Below, in pieces: positions 13,679 through 16,004 of a stretch of DNA of 16,004 nucleotides; position 1 is the first letter of the stretch, and the number at the start of each line of letters is the position of its first letter. The notes under the pieces are model-generated. The model had not been told where the DNA came from, did not search any database, and was given only the letters and a program-made list of their open reading frames with translations. The stretch spans positions 1-16,004 of the forward strand of contig JAMCTB010000222.1 of the NCBI GenBank assembly GCA_023380955.1, read 5' to 3'. The stretch is from Chloroflexota bacterium. Its GTDB lineage: Bacteria; Chloroflexota; UBA6077. The translations under genes were made by a program, and so were the position numbers.

Positions 13679-14253
13679 CACCTGTCCTGCTCGTAGGCGT
13701 GGGCTACGCCTCGAATGGTGCGGATCAGGTCGGCGCCCTCCGGCCCGAGCTTCCGGCGCAGGTTGCTCATGTGGGCGGTGACCGTGTCCTCGCCGGCCTC
13801 GTCGTCGTAACCCCACACCTTCTCCAGCAGGTGGCTCCGGCTGAAGGCCCAGCCGGGGTTGCCCATCAGCAGGTGGAGCAGGTCGAACTCGGTGGGCGTC
13901 AGTTCCACGGGGTGGCCGTCCAGGGTCACCTGACGGCGGGCCGAGTCCAGGAGCAGGCGAGGGCCACCCAGCAGGGTTGGCCGGGGTGGCTCGTTGAACT
14001 GGTAGGCCCGGCGCAGCAGCGCCTTCACCCGGGCAACCAGCTCGGTGGGGCTGAAGGGTTTGGCCAGGTAGTCGTCGGCCCCGATGCCCAGACCGATGGC
14101 CTTGGCGGTGTCCTCGGCCCGGGCCGTGAGCATCAGCACGGGCACCGTCCGGTTCGCCGCGGACCGGATTATGCGGCTAGATAATTGAAGCTTTGATGCT
14201 GCCCTGGATTGCCAACATTGCAGAATGGAGGACATTGCAGGTGAGATCTCCAC
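13678..14253 (-). pseudogene. OmpR/BaeR-type response regulator, receiver truncated
   Basis: Homology begins near residue 27 (about base 14175) in the second half of a receiver domain: VPVLMLTARAEDTAKAIGLGIGADDYLAKPFSP keeps the conserved Thr (T43) and Lys (K65). A complete winged-helix DNA-binding domain follows (LTPTEFDLLHLLMGNPGWAFSRSHLLEKVWGY; VTAHMSNLRRKLG). The first half of the receiver, with the acidic pocket and phospho-acceptor Asp, is missing. Upstream codons to 14253 show no receiver-like sequence and overlap the start of the divergent cytochrome gene. The gene is normally about 225-235 codons. It was probably cut by a deletion or rearrangement. A phosphorylation-independent DNA-binding remnant could persist if it has a promoter. 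The kinase gene follows with a one-base overlap. Confidence 0.8.
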
Positions 14254-14876
14254 AGCGGGACGTGGACTTCCTCTTGCTGGCCGCGGGTCTGGCGGCGATT
14301 TCGACGCTCGTCGCCTGCGCTCCCCAGCCAGCGACGCCTACCGCAGCCCCACAGTCGCCCATTGCGGTGACCGCACCACCGAATGCGGCTACCACTCCGG
14401 CGACGGCAGTCGCTGCAGCTCCAGCAGCGACCACTTCGGCCGCAGCCGCCCCGTCTCCAACACCCTTGGTCCTAAACAATGCCCAGTTAACCGCCATCCA
14501 GCCAGCCCTGGGGACTGTTATGATCGAATACAGCCGTAGGATGGCGGCAACCTACTTCGCGGAGCAGGCGGGAAACTGGGACATGGCCAAGTATCAGGTG
14601 CTGGAGATGCGGGAGATCCAGAAGGTCGGGGAAACAACCCGGCCGGCTCGCGCCGCGGCCTTGAAGGGCTTCGAGACCAGCTTCCTGGACCCCCTGGCCA
14701 CGGCCATCGACAACAAGGACACCGGCGCCTTCACCACCGCATACAACAACGCCATCAACGGTTGCAACAGCTGCCACGCCAGCCAGACCAGCAGCGAGTT
14801 CCCCGGTAGCTACGGTTTCATCAAGGTCCAGGTGCCAACCGACAACACTTTTGAGAGCCTGCTGCAATGGAAGTGA
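14241..14876 (+). CDS. Cytochrome c lipoprotein with C-terminal single haem motif
   Basis: The 211-residue product starts at GTG 14241, nine bases after GGAGG. The in-frame ATG at 14193 lacks a ribosome site and would place extra residues before the signal sequence. A lipoprotein signal (FLLLAAGLAAISTLVAC) ends in a good lipobox with Cys at about 26. A roughly 50-residue Ala/Pro/Thr linker follows, then an all-helical domain (AIQPALGTVMIEYSRRMAAT; GNWDMAKYQVLEMREIQKV). One haem site, CNSCHAS, sits about 33 residues from the C-terminus. The late CXXCH after a predicted helical bundle resembles class II cytochromes (cytochrome c'), though the tail is longer than usual. It is probably anchored outside the membrane and carries or stores electrons. 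The left flank coincides with the break in the response regulator. Confidence 0.75.
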   Translation: MRSPQRDVDFLLLAAGLAAISTLVACAPQPATPTAAPQSPIAVTAPPNAATTPATAVAAAPAATTSAAAAPSPTPLVLNNAQLTAIQPALGTVMIEYSRRMAATYFAEQAGNWDMAKYQVLEMREIQKVGETTRPARAAALKGFETSFLDPLATAIDNKDTGAFTTAYNNAINGCNSCHASQTSSEFPGSYGFIKVQVPTDNTFESLLQWK

Positions 14877-15013
14877 GACGAGTGGAGTACCTGGCCCACT
14901 AGATCGAGGCAAGGGGCAGAGCCCCATCCGACGAGACCGGCGGGGATTGGGACAGTCCGGCTGCTGTGGATGCCGGCTGATGGACACCCGTGCCGCCGGG
15001 CGCTCGCTGCGTC
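14877..15013. other. Non-coding gap with short GC hairpin
   Basis: No credible gene is seen. GGGGC-AGA-GCCCC (14913-14925) is a short hairpin about 37 nt after the cytochrome stop, but no T-run follows. It may be a weak 3' end for the cytochrome message. Confidence 0.3.
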
Positions 15014-15457
15014 TCACCTTCGAAGGCGGCGGAGCAGTTCGAAGTAGGCCAAGTCGGCGGCGGCCACGGCACCGGCCACTGCCAGGGTCTGCCAGGGCAG
15101 AGAGAGACCGACGACCAGGTTAGCCACGATGCCCGCCACCGGCACCGCTACTGGATACAGTCGCCGTTCCGCAGGCAGGCGGAGGGCCGATAGGTTCATC
15201 ACCCAGTAGTAGACCAGAAGTGCCAGGCTGCTGGCTACCAGCAGAGATCCGCCGGTCGTCCCCGCTGCCCGCCCCATGGACACGTAAACGCCGACCCCCA
15301 GCATGGCACCCAGGGTGATCGCAAGCGCCTGGCCGACTCCCAGCTGTGGCGCCAGGCGCGACTCTTCGTCGTTCCTGACGGGGTTGCGGTTATCCACGGC
15401 GGCCCATGACCTTACAGCCCGGACATCGCCCAGACAGCTATCATACGTCCCCTCCAA
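15014..15457 (-). pseudogene. APC-family amino-acid permease reduced to its two ends
   Basis: The frame encodes the start of an APC permease: LGVGQALAITLGAMLGVGVY with the GxxxGxGxY signature of helix one, then GRAAGTTGGSLLVAS. Near residue 75 (about 15232) it passes directly in frame into the last helices of the same kind of protein (YYWVMNLSALRLPAERRLYP; SLPWQTLAVAGAVAA). The protein is 147 residues against roughly 430-480 normally, so about eight or nine central helices are absent. The start is uncertain: ATG 15457 overlaps the PadR gene by 17 bases, while GTG 15397 would begin nearer the conserved part. It is unlikely to transport as it stands. The in-frame join could reflect a genomic deletion or a collapsed assembly. 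Confidence 0.75.
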
Positions 15458-15809
15458 CTCCCTGCTCCACGCTGCCCCCTTCCTCCGCCTCGGGCAGCGA
15501 TGCCGGACCTTCTCCCTCCAGAACCTCCGCCACCAGTTCGCGGATCCTGGCCCGAGCCTCCTCCAGCGCCTGTTCGCCCAGGGGTGTCGCCCGGTAGTAC
15601 TTGCGGATCTTCCCGCCCACCAGCCGATCCTCGCGGATGAGATAGCCCGACTTCTCCAGATCGTGCAGCATGGGGTAGAGGGTACCTGGCGAGAGGTTGT
15701 AGCCGTGGCGCCGCAGTCCCTCTATCAGTTGGAGGCCGTAGACGGGTTGTCGAGCAGCGTGATGCAAGACGTGCACCTTGATGAAGCCAAGGAAGAAATC
15801 ACGGATCAT
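15441..15809 (-). CDS. PadR-family transcriptional regulator
   Basis: The 122-residue winged-helix regulator reads FFLGFIKVHVLHHAARQPVYGLQLIEGL, then the PadR signature LSPGTLYPMLHDLEKSGYLIRE, a wing (GGKIRKYYRATPLGEQALE) and a short C-terminal helix rich in Glu/Arg for dimerisation. ATG 15809 overlaps the stop of the upstream membrane-protein frame (ATGA), so translation is probably coupled. PadR proteins usually repress neighbouring transporter or stress genes; the adjacent permease remnant and the small membrane protein are the local candidates. The acidic tail (PEAEEGGSVEQGVGGDV) is poorly conserved. Confidence 0.9.
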   Translation of the reverse strand: MIRDFFLGFIKVHVLHHAARQPVYGLQLIEGLRRHGYNLSPGTLYPMLHDLEKSGYLIREDRLVGGKIRKYYRATPLGEQALEEARARIRELVAEVLEGEGPASLPEAEEGGSVEQGVGGDV

Positions 15810-16004
15810 CGGCTTGCCCTGTTCCCATGCCGATCTCGGTCCTCCCGCCGAGCCGACCGACCCTGGAGGGTGATGAGCCACAGGGCTGCCGCTGGCGCGA
15901 GCAGCGTGGCAGCCACGGCGGATTCCACCGAGGCCGTAGCCTGCCAGGAGCCCTGGGCCACCATCACCAGGCCGAAGGCGAAAATCATCCCGTTTACCCA
16001 CCGC
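15806..16004 (-). CDS. Partial hypothetical membrane protein (C-terminal end)
   Basis: The open frame enters from beyond the right edge and ends at TGA 15806, overlapping the PadR start. About 65 residues are visible: RWVNGMIFAFGLVMVAQGSW, a second hydrophobic stretch (SAVAATLLAPAAALWLITLQ) and a basic tail (ARREDRDRHGNRASR). ATG 15988 is a possible start, but the frame stays open upstream to the window end. Two membrane helices are likely. I do not recognise the family; overlap with the PadR gene suggests co-expression. Confidence 0.5.
   Translation of the reverse strand, partial: RWVNGMIFAFGLVMVAQGSWQATASVESAVAATLLAPAAALWLITLQGRSARREDRDRHGNRASR

Noticed and set aside
14193..14240. ATG 14193 as the start of the cytochrome lipoprotein
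   Set aside because: No Shine-Dalgarno precedes it, and the extension disrupts a normal lipoprotein signal that begins properly from GTG 14241 with GGAGG.
1..16004. CRISPR arrays, tRNA or rRNA genes, transposases, integrases, toxin-antitoxin or defence genes
   Set aside because: I looked for regularly spaced repeats, cloverleaf-like segments and signature protein motifs on both strands and saw none that hold up.

Overview
The window is about 16 kb of GC-rich bacterial chromosome with frequent GTG/TTG starts, strong Shine-Dalgarno sites, overlapping stop/start codons and several extended -10 promoters. The gene set is molybdate uptake, multiheme c-type cytochromes, an ethylbenzene-dehydrogenase-like haem protein, NarXL-type and BaeSR-type two-component systems, an Ala/Pro/Thr-rich cytochrome lipoprotein and a PadR/APC pair. 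This suits a respiratory, metabolically flexible environmental bacterium. Chloroflexota is my best guess, but nothing here proves the phylum. I saw no tRNA, rRNA, CRISPR array, transposase or integrase.

Region 1 (1-2146, + strand) is a molybdenum module. A single-domain ModE-like regulator is followed by a long leader that I identify as a molybdenum-cofactor (Moco) riboswitch, then a MOT1-family molybdate transporter. The regulator's promoter region is bounded by a perfect 15-bp inverted repeat that reaches the left edge of the window.

Region 2 (2185-5480) is a minus-strand pair. A secreted haem protein with an ethylbenzene-dehydrogenase-type domain is transcribed first, from a roughly 230-nt leader with competing hairpins. 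A perfect 14-bp intercistronic hairpin follows, then a NapC/NirT-type multiheme cytochrome. That cytochrome carries an apparent frameshift which puts its eighth haem motif out of frame. Molybdate uptake beside quinol-linked cytochromes suggests an off-window molybdenum oxidoreductase (inference).

Region 3 (5481-12212, + strand) is one long co-directional run. It holds a NarL-type response regulator and its kinase (TTGA overlap), a split chromate-type transporter (two half-proteins, GTGA overlap), a PAP2 phosphatase, a GT39-type glycosyltransferase, a second PAP2 phosphatase and a monofunctional peptidoglycan glycosyltransferase. The two phosphatases and the glycosyltransferase are each broken by frameshifts, and the glycosyltransferase has also lost its central part.

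Region 4 (12323-16004) contains a BaeS-like kinase with a truncated OmpR-type regulator that lacks its phospho-acceptor half, a cytochrome lipoprotein on the + strand, an amino-acid permease reduced to its two ends, a PadR regulator and the partial end of a small membrane protein.

Most striking overall are the Moco riboswitch with a possible expression platform, and the density of one-base frameshifts and clean internal deletions. The latter means either real decay of accessory genes or an error-prone assembly; read-level evidence would decide.
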